A stretch of DNA of 64,000 bases from Zhongshania aliphaticivorans (GTDB lineage: Bacteria > Pseudomonadota > Gammaproteobacteria > Pseudomonadales > Spongiibacteraceae): positions 2,201,501-2,265,500 of the forward strand of contig NZ_CP014544.1 of the NCBI RefSeq assembly GCF_001586255.1. The letters are read 5' to 3'. Below the pieces are notes generated by a model. It saw only the letters and a program-made list of their open reading frames with translations, was not told the origin of the DNA and ran no database searches. A program made the translations under genes and the position numbers. This document shows positions 30,489 to 40,586 of the stretch, in pieces. Each line of letters opens with the position of its first letter. Position 1 is the stretch's first letter.

Positions 30489-32720
30489 CTAAAGATTTCC
30501 GTAACGCAGGCGCAGGCGCTGACGCACTGTTTCCGCAATCGTGTTCACAAAGAAGGTAAACATGAACAACACAAATGCTGCCAAGAACAAAATTCGATAA
30601 TGGGAGCTAGCGACTTCAGTCTCGCCAATTTCTACGGCGATATTCGCCGCGAGCGTGCGCATGCCTTCAAAGATATTTGCATCCATAATTGGTGTGTTGC
30701 CGGTGGCCATCAGTACGATCATGGTTTCACCTACCGCCCTACCCATACCAATCATCAGCGCCGAGAAAATACCGGGGCTTGCCGTTGGCATAACGACCCC
30801 GACTAAACTCTGCCACGGGGTCGCGCCCAGCGCCAAAGAGCCATAACTGAGGTGTTTTGGCACCGAAAATATCGCGTCTTCGGCAATCGAAAATATGGTC
30901 GGAATTACCGCAAAGCCCATGGCAATACCAACCACCAAGGCATTGCGCTGGTCGAAGGACACGCCCATATCACTGGTAAGCCAAGCGCGCATATCGCCGC
31001 CAAAAAACGCACGTTCCATTGGCGCGCCCAAAAGGACGCACGCGCTAACAATGCCAAGCACAACCGGCACAAGTAGCACTGGGTGCCAGCCGTCGGGGAC
31101 TAGTCGTCGCAAACTTATCGGGACTTTTGACCAGCACCAAGCAAATAACAAAATTCCAAAGGGTAAAATCAAAAACATTGAAAATACCGCAGGCATATTT
31201 TTTTCAATAAATGGTGCCAGCCATAAACCGGCAAGAAAACCGAGAATTACAGTAGGTAACGCCTCCATTAACTCGATAAGGGGTTTTACTTTTCTACGCA
31301 GTGCCGGGGCCATAAAATAAGCGGTGTAAATCGCGCCACATATTGCCAAGGGCGCAGCGATAAGCATGGCGTAAAAAGCAGCTTTAAGCGTGCCGAAAGC
31401 CAATGGCGCAAAGCTGTATTTAGGTTCGAAATCATTGGTGGACGCCGAAGACTGCCAAACATAATCCGGCTCGGGATAGCTTTCGTACCACACTTTACTC
31501 CACAGCGCTGACCACGACAGTTCGGGGTGTTCATTGTGAAGTTTATAGCTGTAGCGAGTTCCACTCTCATTCTCGATCAAGAGCATATCTGCCCGCGGCG
31601 AAATGGCGATAGCGCTGATTCGCCCCACGTCTAAATCGGCATTGAGCAGACGGCGGTGCGAGGTCGTGTAAAATAAATCCAAATGACCTTCTTTACTAAC
31701 GCTGACAAAGCCCTTGCGACGATGCTCAGTAACCAAGGTGGCACCACTGCCTTTGGGCACCTCAAATTTCCTTACCGCTTGTAAGCGGTAGCCCGATTCT
31801 CGTTCGCTGTCGCGCACCACAAACCACTGGCCCACTTCGCCGTGGTCACTGGCGGTCAGCAGCGATATTCCGCCGAGCAAGAAGCGCGCTTCGTTTAGTT
31901 TGCCGCTGTCAAAAAGGTAGCCGCGATCAGCGACATTCACGCGACGTAAGTCGATGAGTCGATAACCGCCATCGTTGCTCATGACGTAAAGCCATTGTTG
32001 ATCTGGCCCAACGAGCACTCGATCAGCACTCATATCTAATACTGGCAGATCAACCGACTCTTCAACTAAAGTCACTTCTTCGCTAAGAAAATCTTCTTCT
32101 TTTACCCAGCGGCGCCCAATAAGCTTGCCATTACTCACCGCCACTAGCAGCAGCTCGTCGTCACTATCGCTAATTGCCAGTTGATCTATAGGACCCTCTT
32201 CACTCAGCAACAAACTTTGCTCGCCATAGGGGAAACGTAATTCCGGACTAATTAGGCGTTTATCGTTCGGGAAGCTGGTGCGGTAATCATGCTTGGCTAT
32301 AACCACTCGGCCATTGCTTAAGCCAAGTGCAAATATCCGGCTTACCTCAGAGTCTAAGGCGAAGCTGCTTATCTCGGCGCCATTCAGCGGAATAGCTTTG
32401 CTGAGCAGTAATTTGCCGTCGTTGGTTTGGAAAAAGTCTGCCCGACCTGAACCGTCTAAGCTAAAACCCACTTCCGCCTGCTCTTCCATTGCCAAATACA
32501 GGCTGGGAGCTTGGCTATTAGCAGAAAACTCATTGCCGTCCTCCAGTGAGGCCGACTCAAATAGCGGCATAATCTCAAAGAGAAGATAGAAAAAGATCAG
32601 CAGTATCGCAAAGAGTACGCTTATACCACCCGCGGTGATCGTAGCCGTTGCCATACCATCTTTGACTTTACGCCACTGACGATAAGCGGAAGCGGTAGCT
32701 CGAACCTCAGACTGACTCAT
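30489..32720 (-). CDS. pstC: Phosphate ABC transporter permease PstC, extended form
   Basis: Second permease of the Pst importer (743 aa against about 320 in E. coli). After one membrane segment (about residues 26-52) comes a periplasmic insertion of roughly 380 residues. It has repeated short strand motifs such as FFQTNDGKLLLSK, LSNGRVVIAKHD, VAVSNGKLIGRRW and YVMSNDGGYRLIDL, which look like beta-propeller blades. The canonical permease follows (about 440-743) with the loop LALGATPWQSLVGVVMP. It is preceded by its own triple Pho box and separated from pstS by a terminator. Confidence 0.95.
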   Translation of the reverse strand: MSQSEVRATASAYRQWRKVKDGMATATITAGGISVLFAILLIFFYLLFEIMPLFESASLEDGNEFSANSQAPSLYLAMEEQAEVGFSLDGSGRADFFQTNDGKLLLSKAIPLNGAEISSFALDSEVSRIFALGLSNGRVVIAKHDYRTSFPNDKRLISPELRFPYGEQSLLLSEEGPIDQLAISDSDDELLLVAVSNGKLIGRRWVKEEDFLSEEVTLVEESVDLPVLDMSADRVLVGPDQQWLYVMSNDGGYRLIDLRRVNVADRGYLFDSGKLNEARFLLGGISLLTASDHGEVGQWFVVRDSERESGYRLQAVRKFEVPKGSGATLVTEHRRKGFVSVSKEGHLDLFYTTSHRRLLNADLDVGRISAIAISPRADMLLIENESGTRYSYKLHNEHPELSWSALWSKVWYESYPEPDYVWQSSASTNDFEPKYSFAPLAFGTLKAAFYAMLIAAPLAICGAIYTAYFMAPALRRKVKPLIELMEALPTVILGFLAGLWLAPFIEKNMPAVFSMFLILPFGILLFAWCWSKVPISLRRLVPDGWHPVLLVPVVLGIVSACVLLGAPMERAFFGGDMRAWLTSDMGVSFDQRNALVVGIAMGFAVIPTIFSIAEDAIFSVPKHLSYGSLALGATPWQSLVGVVMPTASPGIFSALMIGMGRAVGETMIVLMATGNTPIMDANIFEGMRTLAANIAVEIGETEVASSHYRILFLAAFVLFMFTFFVNTIAETVRQRLRLRYGNL

Positions 32721-32753
32721 GTATTTCGCTCTCTATAAACCTGCGCATACAAT

Positions 32754-32782
32754 ATGACAAATTTATTACATTAATATGACAG
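32754..32782 (-). promoter_or_regulatory. Triple Pho box upstream of pstC
   Basis: On the minus strand CTGTCAT-ATTA-ATGTAAT-AAAT-TTGTCAT: three 7-bp PhoB half-sites in exact 11-nt register, with AT-rich 4-nt spacers as in the known Pho box. It lies 34 nt upstream of the pstC ATG, downstream of the pstS terminator, so phosphorylated PhoB can probably start pstCAB-phoU transcription independently of pstS. Confidence 0.8.
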
Positions 32783-32795
32783 ACGGTCTTTCTAC

Positions 32796-32829
32796 AAAAA
32801 AAATGCCGCGAATCCATTCTGCGGCATTT
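32796..32829 (-). terminator. Terminator after pstS
   Basis: On the minus strand AAATGCCGC, an 11-nt loop, GCGGCATTT, then a run of T residues. It is placed directly after the pstS stop, as in other pst operons where the binding protein must be made in excess over the permeases. Confidence 0.9.
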
Positions 32830-32851
32830 GCATCACCAGTAAAAACTGGCG

Positions 32852-33820
32852 TTATAGCTCGAGCTTGGCTTTAATTTTCGCTACAACGCTGGCGGGTAAT
32901 GGGATATAACCGTCCTTAACCACTACTTCCTGACCTTGCTTAGACAAAACCAACTTTATGAACTCACGCTCCAGCGGCGCTAGCGGCTTGTTCGGCGCCT
33001 TATTCACGTAAACGTAGAGGAAACGAGACAAGGGATAGCTGCCTTTAGTCGCATTTTCAGCGTTAGCGTCTACAAAACTGCTCTTTTCATCTTTGGCCAG
33101 CGGTACGGCGCGAACACTGGAGGTTTTGTAACCAATCCCAGAATAACCAATACCGTTAATAGACGTCGAAACCGACTGCACAACCGACGCAGAGCCAGGC
33201 TGCTCGTTCACGCCATTTTTAAAATCACCTTTACACAGCGCTTCTTCTTTAAAGTACCCGTAGGTACCCGACACAGAGTTACGGCCAAACATTTGGATAT
33301 CGCGCGATTTCCAGCCGCCAGTCATGCCTAGTCCACCCCAGGTGTTCACATTCGCGCTATGACCGCACTTGTGGGTACTGGAGAATACCGCATCGACCTG
33401 CGCCATGGTCATGCCAGCAATCGGGTTATCCTTGTGAACAAAAACAGCTAAGGCGTCGATTGCGACAGGAACTGCGGTGGGCTTATAGCCAAACTTGGTT
33501 TCAAAGGACTCAAGTTCTTTGTCCTTCATTTTACGGCTCATGGGGCCGATATTCGAGGTGCCTTCAGTTAAAGCCGGTGGCGCCGTAGATGAACCTGCGG
33601 CTTGGATTTGGATATTAATATTGGGGTAGTTACGTTTGAAGTCTTCGCCCCACAAGGTCATTAAATTGGCTAGGGTATCTGAGCCGACGCTGGACAAATT
33701 ACCTGACACACCAGACACGGTGACGTAGTCTGGCAAAGCGCTGTCCACGCGGGTATCAGCAACTGCGCCCACTGCAGACGCGGCCACAACTGCACTTGCT
33801 ACTAAATATTTAATCTTCAC
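32852..33820 (-). CDS. pstS: Phosphate-binding periplasmic protein
   Basis: Periplasmic phosphate receptor of the Pst importer (322 aa). A signal peptide ([21 protein letters not shown], cleavage near residue 21) is followed by [27 protein letters not shown] and the phosphate-binding loops [12 protein letters not shown] and [10 protein letters not shown]. It belongs to the Pseudomonas-type PstS branch, which lacks the E. coli-type N-terminal sequence. The start is a GTG with AGGAG 8 nt upstream. A Pho box and a -10 element lie directly upstream; a terminator follows. Confidence 0.96.
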   Translation of the reverse strand: MKIKYLVASAVVAASAVGAVADTRVDSALPDYVTVSGVSGNLSSVGSDTLANLMTLWGEDFKRNYPNINIQIQAAGSSTAPPALTEGTSNIGPMSRKMKDKELESFETKFGYKPTAVPVAIDALAVFVHKDNPIAGMTMAQVDAVFSSTHKCGHSANVNTWGGLGMTGGWKSRDIQMFGRNSVSGTYGYFKEEALCKGDFKNGVNEQPGSASVVQSVSTSINGIGYSGIGYKTSSVRAVPLAKDEKSSFVDANAENATKGSYPLSRFLYVYVNKAPNKPLAPLEREFIKLVLSKQGQEVVVKDGYIPLPASVVAKIKAKLEL

Positions 33821-33863
33821 TTCGACACTCCTAAACCAATGTAAGCTACTTCAGTGAAGCTAC

Positions 33864-33895
33864 TTTATAGTCGAATTATGACAACTTTGTGACAG
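33864..33895 (-). promoter_or_regulatory. Pho box and -10 element of pstS
   Basis: On the minus strand CTGTCAC-AAAG-TTGTCAT (33878-33895) is a near-consensus PhoB box. It is followed after 8 nt by TATAAA (33864-33869) at about the spacing seen for E. coli pstS. It sits 44-75 nt upstream of the pstS start. Confidence 0.9.
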
Positions 33896-33913
33896 AGACT
33901 GTAATAATTGCGC

Positions 33914-35224
33914 TCAGTTTAGCTGCTTCGCCTTAACAGGCACCGCCACCGACTTAGGAAAAACACAGGTAAAGACACTGCCTTTACCGGGCACACTGCG
34001 AATTCGCAATTCAGCTCGGTGACGAATCAGCACATGCTTAACTATTGCCAAACCAAGGCCAGTGCCCCCTGTATCAAGGGATCGGCTCTGATCGACGCGG
34101 TAAAATCGTTCGGTTAATCGAGGAATGTATTGGGGCTCGATGCCGATACCGGTGTCTTCCACTTCAAAATAGGCGTGGTAATCATCCTGATACCAGCGCA
34201 GGATGATTCGATCATTCTCCTTAGTGTAGCGCGCCGCATTGACCGCTAAATTTGAAAATGCACTGCGCAATTCATTTGGATTGCCATTAATTGCAATATT
34301 ATCGTCACATTCAATTTCAATACGCCGGGCACTCTTGGCCGCCGTGCCGCTCTCTTCGCGAATCATTTCCATCAAGGGACGCAGCTGAATGACACTCTCG
34401 TCGGCCAATTTCGGTACCGACTCCAAACGCGACAGCATCATCAGGTCATGAATCAATAGATTCATGCGCCGAGATTGCTGCAGCATTTGATCCACAGCTC
34501 TGTCCCAGCGGGGATTTGCACCGCCATGCTCAGAAAACGTCTCTAGGTACCCGTTAATAACCGTGAGTGGCGTGCGCAACTCATGGGAGACATTAGCAAC
34601 GAAATCCTTGCGCATTTGTTCTAAGCGGTGGGTTCGGGTGACATCGCGGGCAAACAAAAGACGATTGCGCTTACCAAAGAAGCTGACGCTAATACTCAAA
34701 TTAATGAGGCCATTGACTGGCGACACCATTTCCAGCGGGGCTTGATAGCGCTCAGCCTCGAAATAGCGGAGAAACGCCGGACTGCGCAGCAAATTAACCA
34801 GCTGACGGCCTTTATCACCCTCTTCTCTTAAACCCAATAAATCGTGGGCAGAGGCATTACACCACTCGATATTGCCGTAGGGATCAAGCATGACTACCGC
34901 GTCCGACATCGAGGCAAACGAAGCGTGCAAATAATCAATCATTGCCTGCAAGCGGTCACTGTCCTGCGACGATTCCCGCTGCATATCGTAGATTACATCA
35001 AAAACTTGACCCCACATCCCTGCAGCCTCTGGTGGATCTGACTTCGCGCCGCTATACAGCCAGTCAGACAACCGCTGTAAATGCCGCAACAGCCACGCGC
35101 ATGCCAACAACGCCGCCGCCAATAGCGGCAATAGCCCAAGATCGAATAACGCGCAGCCTGCCGCAACCACTAGGAGTGGTATGCCGACCCGCAATAATTC
35201 TGCCTTCCAACTGTAATACCGCAT
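33914..35224 (-). CDS. phoR: Phosphate regulon sensor histidine kinase PhoR
   Basis: Membrane kinase that phosphorylates PhoB when phosphate is scarce (436 aa). It has two N-terminal membrane segments (about residues 12-46), a PAS domain (about 95-200, MSDAVVMLDPYGNIEWCNASA), the H-box (FVANVSHELRTPLTV), the N-box (NLAVNAARYT) and G-boxes (DTGIGIEP, GTGLGLAIVKHV). The small periplasmic part agrees with sensing through PstSCAB-PhoU and not by direct ligand binding. It lies nine bases after phoB and is co-transcribed with it. Confidence 0.97.
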   Translation of the reverse strand: MRYYSWKAELLRVGIPLLVVAAGCALFDLGLLPLLAAALLACAWLLRHLQRLSDWLYSGAKSDPPEAAGMWGQVFDVIYDMQRESSQDSDRLQAMIDYLHASFASMSDAVVMLDPYGNIEWCNASAHDLLGLREEGDKGRQLVNLLRSPAFLRYFEAERYQAPLEMVSPVNGLINLSISVSFFGKRNRLLFARDVTRTHRLEQMRKDFVANVSHELRTPLTVINGYLETFSEHGGANPRWDRAVDQMLQQSRRMNLLIHDLMMLSRLESVPKLADESVIQLRPLMEMIREESGTAAKSARRIEIECDDNIAINGNPNELRSAFSNLAVNAARYTKENDRIILRWYQDDYHAYFEVEDTGIGIEPQYIPRLTERFYRVDQSRSLDTGGTGLGLAIVKHVLIRHRAELRIRSVPGKGSVFTCVFPKSVAVPVKAKQLN

Positions 35225-35233
35225 TATTTTGCG

Positions 35234-35941
35234 CTATGCGCAGACACCTGTTGTCGAAAACCGGTAACCGGTTCCACGAACTGTTTGAATTAAAAGGCCG
35301 CAGTCTCTTAGCTCAGTTTGCAATGCTTTGCGAAGGCGACGAATATGGACATCGACCGTACGCTCTTCAACGTAAACATTGGTGCCCCATACCTGATCAA
35401 GAAGCTGGCCGCGACTATACGCTCGCTCCTGATGAGTCATAAAGAATTTTAATAATTTAAATTCGGTGGGCCCCATATCTAATGGAGTTGCATCAACAAA
35501 TACTCGGTGGCTACTGGGGTCTAATTTCAGCCCCGCGACTTCGATACTTTCTTCCTCGTCACGATTTGTCGATCGACGCATAATGGCTTTAATGCGCGCC
35601 ATCAGCTCACGAGACGAAAAAGGCTTGGTGATATAGTCATCGGCACCGACATCAAGACCTTGCACCCGATTGTCTTCATCATCTTTGGCGGTCAACATAA
35701 TCACCAGCAAATCCCTGGTCAGTTCATCCCGGCGTAGGCGCCGCAACAATTCCAAACCACTAGTGACCGGCATCATCCAGTCCAGCAGCACAAGATCAGG
35801 GCGCTGATCAACAATTATACCGTGGGCATCCTGGGCATTGCTTGCCTCCAGACATTCATAACCCGCCAATTCAAGACCCACCCGTATCATTTCACGGATT
35901 GCGGTTTCATCGTCGACAATCAATATGGTGGCTGACGTCAT
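35234..35941 (-). CDS. phoB: Phosphate regulon response regulator PhoB
   Basis: OmpR-type transcription factor (235 aa). The receiver domain has the acidic pocket DDE (residues 10-12), phospho-acceptor Asp54 in VLLDWMMP, Thr in [11 protein letters not shown] and Lys in DDYITKPFS. The C-terminal winged helix has [19 protein letters not shown] and [12 protein letters not shown]. It should bind the three Pho boxes in this window, including its own. Confidence 0.98.
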   Translation of the reverse strand: MTSATILIVDDETAIREMIRVGLELAGYECLEASNAQDAHGIIVDQRPDLVLLDWMMPVTSGLELLRRLRRDELTRDLLVIMLTAKDDEDNRVQGLDVGADDYITKPFSSRELMARIKAIMRRSTNRDEEESIEVAGLKLDPSSHRVFVDATPLDMGPTEFKLLKFFMTHQERAYSRGQLLDQVWGTNVYVEERTVDVHIRRLRKALQTELRDCGLLIQTVRGTGYRFSTTGVCA

Positions 35942-35992
35942 TCCATTAACCTTTTTTTGTAAAATTCGTAGGCTGCATTAAAACCATTTTAA

Positions 35993-36010
35993 GTGACAAT
36001 TTTATGACAG
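35993..36010 (-). promoter_or_regulatory. Pho box upstream of phoB
   Basis: CTGTCAT-AAAA-TTGTCAC on the minus strand is an almost perfect PhoB box, followed after 10 nt by TTTAAT as a likely -10 element. It lies 52 nt upstream of phoB and implies autoactivation of phoBR. Confidence 0.9.
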
Positions 36011-36026
36011 TTTAAATTTCACTTGA

Positions 36027-36881
36027 TTAATCAAACACTACGGTCTTGTTCCCATGCACCAAAACGCGATCTTCCAAGTGGTTGCGCAGCGCTCTCGCCA
36101 ACACCGATTTTTCGACGTCCTTGCCGAGTCTAACAAGGTCATCTTTGCTATGCCGATGGGACACCCGAATTACGTCTTGTTCAATAATCGGACCTTCATC
36201 CAGCCGCTCAGTAACGTAGTGGCAAGTGGCACCGATTAACTTAACCCCCCTATCAAAAGCTTTCTGATAGGGGTTTGCGCCGATAAATGAGGGCAGGAAG
36301 CTATGGTGTATGTTAATCATTCGCCCTGCATAAGCTTGGCAAAACTCGGGCTGAATAATTTGCATATAGCGCGCTAACACCACGCAATCTGCCTCATAGC
36401 TCTGGGCCAGCGCCATAATCTTGGCGTGTGCGGGTGCTTTGTTGTTTGGGTCAATGGCGACAAACTCAAAGGGAATACCATGCCACTCCACCATGCTACG
36501 CAGGTTTTCGTGGTTAGAAATAACACAGGGTATATCGCAGTCTAATTCGCCACTGTGCCAACGGTGCAATATATCAGCCAGACAGTGGGAGGCGTGACTC
36601 GCCAGTATTACAACCTTGCGCTTAACAGCAGAATCGACCAGCGCCCAGTGCATGCCATATTCAGCCGCTAATGGCGCAAAGGCCTCGCGACAGGCCTGAG
36701 CGCTAACTTTTAAGGATTCCGCGCGAATCTCATTGCGCATAAAAAACCAGTTACTTTCTGCATCTGCGTGATAATTCGCCTCGGTAAGCCAACCGCCGTG
36801 CTCCGCGACAAATTGGCTAACCCGCGCAACAATGCCCACGCGGTCGGGACAGCTAATCACTAAACGATAAGTATGATCCAT
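36027..36881 (-). CDS. purU: Formyltetrahydrofolate deformylase
   Basis: Hydrolyses 10-formyl-tetrahydrofolate to formate and THF, which supplies formate to PurT and balances one-carbon pools (284 aa). An N-terminal ACT domain (YRLVISCPDRVGIVARVSQF) is followed by the formyltransferase-like catalytic domain with MINIHHSFLPSF, ATCHYVTERLDEGPII (catalytic Asp) and VSHRHSKDDLVRLG. The ATG at 36881 (MDHTYRLVIS) is preferred over a GTG three codons earlier. It is followed by a separate phoB unit and preceded closely by the SPFH gene on the same strand. Confidence 0.95.
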   Translation of the reverse strand: MDHTYRLVISCPDRVGIVARVSQFVAEHGGWLTEANYHADAESNWFFMRNEIRAESLKVSAQACREAFAPLAAEYGMHWALVDSAVKRKVVILASHASHCLADILHRWHSGELDCDIPCVISNHENLRSMVEWHGIPFEFVAIDPNNKAPAHAKIMALAQSYEADCVVLARYMQIIQPEFCQAYAGRMINIHHSFLPSFIGANPYQKAFDRGVKLIGATCHYVTERLDEGPIIEQDVIRVSHRHSKDDLVRLGKDVEKSVLARALRNHLEDRVLVHGNKTVVFD

Positions 36882-36901
36882 GTAAAACACTCAATCCTAA
36901 A

Positions 36902-37750
36902 TTAGGCTTTATTCAATATGCCACGCAATGCCTGAGGCAAATCAGCCGGTAAAACAACCGTTTTTGCGTTATTAGACGAAGACAGGCGCAATAGGGCCTC
37001 GGTGTATTTTTCGCCCAATAAATACAATACCGGCAACTCTTCATTACCCACTGCCTCAGAAATCAAAGTAATTGCGGCGCCACTGGCCTTAGCCAATACA
37101 ACCTGCGCCTGGGCATCACGGCGCGACGCCTCCAAGCGGCCATCTGCCTCTAGAATAGCTGCTTGCTTCTCTCCCTCAGCCTTGGTCACTGCGGCGCGAC
37201 GTTGACGCTCTGCCGCCGCCTGCTCTTCCATCGCTGCCTGCATCGTCGGTGAGGGATTGATATCCTGAATCTCGACGGTTTTCAGGGTTATCCCCCAGTC
37301 TGCAATATCCTCTGAAATCGCCGCTTTCAATTTCGCTTTGATCTGATCTCGCGATGACAGTGCAGAATCCAGCGCCATTTCGCCGACAATAGAACGCAAT
37401 GCAGTCTGTACCAAGTTTTGAATCGCAAAGGTGTAGTTTTCAACCCCATACACTGCTTTTTCTGGGGCAACAATATTAATATAAGCAACCGCATTGGCAA
37501 TGATCACCGCATTATCTTCGGTAATAACTTCCTGCGAGGGAATATCGAGCACGATATCCTTGGTCGTTAATTTATAAGCCACGTCATCGATATAGGGAAT
37601 AATGAAGTTCAATCCCGGATTCAAGGTTACATGGTATTTACCCAAGCGCTGCACAATATGTTTATAGCCTTGCGGTACCGTGCGCACCCCCTTCATAAGC
37701 GTGACAATAACCAAAATTGCCAATGCTATTACTACTGCCAAGCCATCCAT
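36902..37750 (-). CDS. SPFH/Band 7 (stomatin-like) membrane protein
   Basis: A 282-aa stomatin/QmcA-like protein with an N-terminal membrane segment (MDGLAVVIALAILVIVTLM), the SPFH start VPQGYKHIVQRLGKYHVTLNPG, the conserved central region (SQEVITEDNAVIIANAVAYI) and a coiled coil (AAMEEQAAAERQRRAAVTKAE) ending in the MLxGxxYxxA-like LLGEKYTEALLRL. Such proteins form membrane microdomain oligomers and protect membrane-protein quality control. The start at 37750 has AAGGAG upstream. It lies 40 nt after an NfeD partner, the usual two-gene arrangement. Confidence 0.93.
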   Translation of the reverse strand: MDGLAVVIALAILVIVTLMKGVRTVPQGYKHIVQRLGKYHVTLNPGLNFIIPYIDDVAYKLTTKDIVLDIPSQEVITEDNAVIIANAVAYINIVAPEKAVYGVENYTFAIQNLVQTALRSIVGEMALDSALSSRDQIKAKLKAAISEDIADWGITLKTVEIQDINPSPTMQAAMEEQAAAERQRRAAVTKAEGEKQAAILEADGRLEASRRDAQAQVVLAKASGAAITLISEAVGNEELPVLYLLGEKYTEALLRLSSSNNAKTVVLPADLPQALRGILNKA

Positions 37751-37790
37751 CGCAATACTCCTTGTTCTCTGATTCAGTTGGTCTTGTATG

Positions 37791-38261
37791 TTACGCCGCG
37801 CCGCGCTGAGACCGGACAATAAGCGTGTTCCCCGATATGTCCTCCACAACTAATCTGTCGCCAACGGCAACGTGTTCTCGGCATATAAACTGCCACTCAT
37901 CGCTGCCCAGCACCGGTATAGAAAAACGTATGGTGCCTTGCTCTATTTCCGGGCCAAGCCGAATAACCATGCCCTCCTGCCCTATCACTTGCTCTCGGGA
38001 CATACCCGACAAAGTCTTATTCTTCATTTTGGGGTGAATAAATTTAAACCACACCACTAAATCGAGCACCGACAAGCTCAGCCAAAATAACATTTGCACG
38101 ACCAAGCTCAGGTCGACCACCAACAATATCAAGCCGACCGCAATGGCGCTGGCGCCAAACCAAATCATGACAAAAATAGGAACAAATAACTCAGTCGCAA
38201 CCAACAAAAGACCCAAAACCATCCAGTGCCAGTAGGCAATATTTGCGTCTAACCATTCCAT
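37791..38261 (-). CDS. NfeD family membrane protein
   Basis: A 156-aa NfeD-short protein with 2-3 N-terminal membrane segments (about residues 10-75) and a C-terminal OB-fold domain (MSREQVIGQEGMVIRLG through GDRLVVEDISGNTLIV). NfeD proteins act with stomatin-type SPFH proteins, and the partner gene follows directly. The ATG at 38261 with GAGGTTAA upstream is chosen; an in-frame ATG 12 nt earlier overlaps that ribosome-binding site. Confidence 0.92.
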   Translation of the reverse strand: MEWLDANIAYWHWMVLGLLLVATELFVPIFVMIWFGASAIAVGLILLVVDLSLVVQMLFWLSLSVLDLVVWFKFIHPKMKNKTLSGMSREQVIGQEGMVIRLGPEIEQGTIRFSIPVLGSDEWQFICREHVAVGDRLVVEDISGNTLIVRSQRGAA

Positions 38262-38398
38262 TTTTAACCTCATTCCGTAGCGAGTCGCGTTTGAGACACT
38301 CATTTATCCCTTATTTACCTAAAAATTCAAGCACTTAGTAAAGCTATTTATATTTAGCCGCGACAGCTTAACATCCAGCAAGTGTCGCCGTTTTCACG

Positions 38399-38404
38399 TA
38401 TAAT
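38399..38404 (+). promoter_or_regulatory. -10 element upstream of ygiQ
   Basis: A perfect TATAAT placed 31 nt before the ATG at 38436; the -35 region 17 nt further upstream is a poor match. It supports initiation at 38436 over the in-frame GTG at 38382, which lies upstream of this -10 element. Confidence 0.5.
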
Positions 38405-38435
38405 GCTCGTTTATTCGGATTCCTGCGCTACCTCT

Positions 38436-40586
38436 ATGTCTTCAGCAATACAAACTCCAAAACTCATCTTTAGTCACCGCCCCTACTGGGCCGAGTGTTT
38501 CGGTACCGCATCCTATTTGCCCACCTCTCGCGAGGAAATGGACGCATTGGGCTGGGATAGCTGCGACATCATCATTGTGACCGGTGACGCCTATGTCGAC
38601 CACCCCAGTTTTGGCATGGCGGTTATCGGCAGAGTACTGGAAGCCCAAGGCTTTCGCGTGGGCATCATTGCCCAGCCCGACTGGCAATCCGCCGAACCCT
38701 TTAAAGCCCTAGGGCAACCCAATCTGTTTTTTGGGGTGGCGTCTGGCAATATGGACTCCATGATTAACCGTTACACCGCCGACCGTCGCCTTCGCCATGA
38801 TGACGCCTACACGCCGGGCAACGAAGGTGGTAAGCGTCCAGATCGCGCGGTGATTGTCTATTCCCAGCGCTGCAGAGAAGCCTACAAAGACACGCCAATT
38901 ATTATTGGCTCGATTGAAGCCAGTTTGCGCCGAATCGCCCACTACGACTATTGGAGCGACAAGGTTAGACGTTCGGTACTACTCGATTCCAGAGCCGATT
39001 TACTGCTCTATGGCAACGCCGAACGTGCAATTATTGACGTGGCACACCGTCTTGGCCGTGGCGACAGCATTGACAGTATTCGCGATCTGCGCGGCACTGC
39101 TTTTGTTACCCGCGATGTGCCCAGCGGCTGGACAGTCATTGACTCCTCCAGTGTTGACCAGCTCGGCAAGGTCGATCCGATCACCAGCCCTTACGTTGAC
39201 ACCAGTGCCACCGAGAGCTGTAAAAAGAACGAAGAAAATCCCGACGCAGAGGCCGCAGTTGAAGCGGTGCAGGCGGTAAGAATTATCGATCCCCTGCAAG
39301 CCCGTAAAGCAGGTACTGACGCTGCCAAAACCGTCATCCGCCTGCCTGATTACGAGGTCGTTAAAAACGACCCCGTAAATTATGCGCACGCCGCCCGGGT
39401 GTTGCATTTGGAAACCAATCCAGGCAACGCCAGAGCTTTGATTCAACGTCACGGCGACCAGGAAGTATGGTTGAACCCACCACCAATTCCATTGAGCACT
39501 GAAGAGCTCGACTGGGTCTTTGAGCGTCCGTTCCAGCGCAAGCCTCATCCAATTTATGGCGAGGCCAAGATCCCTGCCTACGAGATGATCCGCTTCTCAG
39601 TAAACATCATGCGCGGCTGCTTTGGCGGCTGTAGTTTCTGCTCGATCACTGAGCACGAGGGACGGATCATTCAAAGCCGCTCTCACGAATCTATCGTCAA
39701 AGAAGTAGAAAAAATCAGGGATATGACCCCAGAATTCACCGGCGTCATTTCTGATTTAGGCGGTCCCACCGCCAATATGTGGCGCCTAAATTGCAAAAGC
39801 ACCGAAATCGAAAGCCGCTGTCGCCGCCTGTCCTGCGTTTACCCCAGCATTTGTAAAAGCCTGAATACGGATCAAACGCCACTGATTGATTTGTACCGCG
39901 ACGTGCGGGAGCTGAAAGGCGTCAAAAAAGTCTTAATCGCCTCGGGTCTGCGTTATGATCTCGCGATTGAAACCCCAGAATATGTCAAAGAATTAGTGAC
40001 CCACCACGTTGGTGGCTATTTAAAAATTGCTCCAGAACACTCCGAAGAGGGTCCGCTATCGAAGATGATGAAGCCGGACATGAGCAGCTACAACAAATTC
40101 AAAGCCATGTTTGATAAATATTCCAAACTGGCAGGTAAAGAGCAGTATTTAATTCCCTACTTTATCGCCGCCCACCCCGGCACCAGTGATAAAGACATGA
40201 TGAATTTAGCCATGTGGCTAAAGGGTAATAGCTTTCGCGCCGACCAGGTGCAAGCTTTTTACCCCTCGCCAATGGCCAATGCCACCGCAATGTATTACTC
40301 CGGCAAAAACCCGCTTAAGAAAGTTTCGCGGACCAGTGAAGACGTGGTGAGTGCCAAGGGCCTGAAACAGCGTCGATTACACAAAGCGTTACTGCGCTAC
40401 CACGACCCTGAAGGCTGGCCCTCTATACGTGAGGCACTGCTGTCGATGGGCCGTAAAGACCTGATTGGCTATGGTAAAAAGCATTTAGTACCGCCACGCC
40501 AGCCAGTAAACTGGACACCCAAGCATGGCAAGGGTCGCCGAATATTGACGCAACACACGGGCCTGCCACCACGGAAAACGAAATAA
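38436..40586 (+). CDS. ygiQ: YgiQ family radical SAM protein
   Basis: A 716-aa UPF0313/YgiQ radical SAM protein of unresolved biochemical function, broadly conserved in gammaproteobacteria. The N-terminal part has the family block [29 protein letters not shown] in essentially E. coli form. The cluster motif is C395-x3-C399-x2-C402 in [19 protein letters not shown], followed by [14 protein letters not shown] and a C-terminal basic tail rich in Lys and Arg. The start at 38436 ([12 protein letters not shown]) matches the E. coli beginning better than a longer GTG start. A strong hairpin overlaps its stop codon. Confidence 0.94.
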   Translation: MSSAIQTPKLIFSHRPYWAECFGTASYLPTSREEMDALGWDSCDIIIVTGDAYVDHPSFGMAVIGRVLEAQGFRVGIIAQPDWQSAEPFKALGQPNLFFGVASGNMDSMINRYTADRRLRHDDAYTPGNEGGKRPDRAVIVYSQRCREAYKDTPIIIGSIEASLRRIAHYDYWSDKVRRSVLLDSRADLLLYGNAERAIIDVAHRLGRGDSIDSIRDLRGTAFVTRDVPSGWTVIDSSSVDQLGKVDPITSPYVDTSATESCKKNEENPDAEAAVEAVQAVRIIDPLQARKAGTDAAKTVIRLPDYEVVKNDPVNYAHAARVLHLETNPGNARALIQRHGDQEVWLNPPPIPLSTEELDWVFERPFQRKPHPIYGEAKIPAYEMIRFSVNIMRGCFGGCSFCSITEHEGRIIQSRSHESIVKEVEKIRDMTPEFTGVISDLGGPTANMWRLNCKSTEIESRCRRLSCVYPSICKSLNTDQTPLIDLYRDVRELKGVKKVLIASGLRYDLAIETPEYVKELVTHHVGGYLKIAPEHSEEGPLSKMMKPDMSSYNKFKAMFDKYSKLAGKEQYLIPYFIAAHPGTSDKDMMNLAMWLKGNSFRADQVQAFYPSPMANATAMYYSGKNPLKKVSRTSEDVVSAKGLKQRRLHKALLRYHDPEGWPSIREALLSMGRKDLIGYGKKHLVPPRQPVNWTPKHGKGRRILTQHTGLPPRKTK

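Noticed and set aside
38382-38435. Upstream in-frame GTG start for ygiQ
   Set aside because: It precedes a perfect TATAAT at 38399-38404 and adds residues absent from YgiQ proteins.
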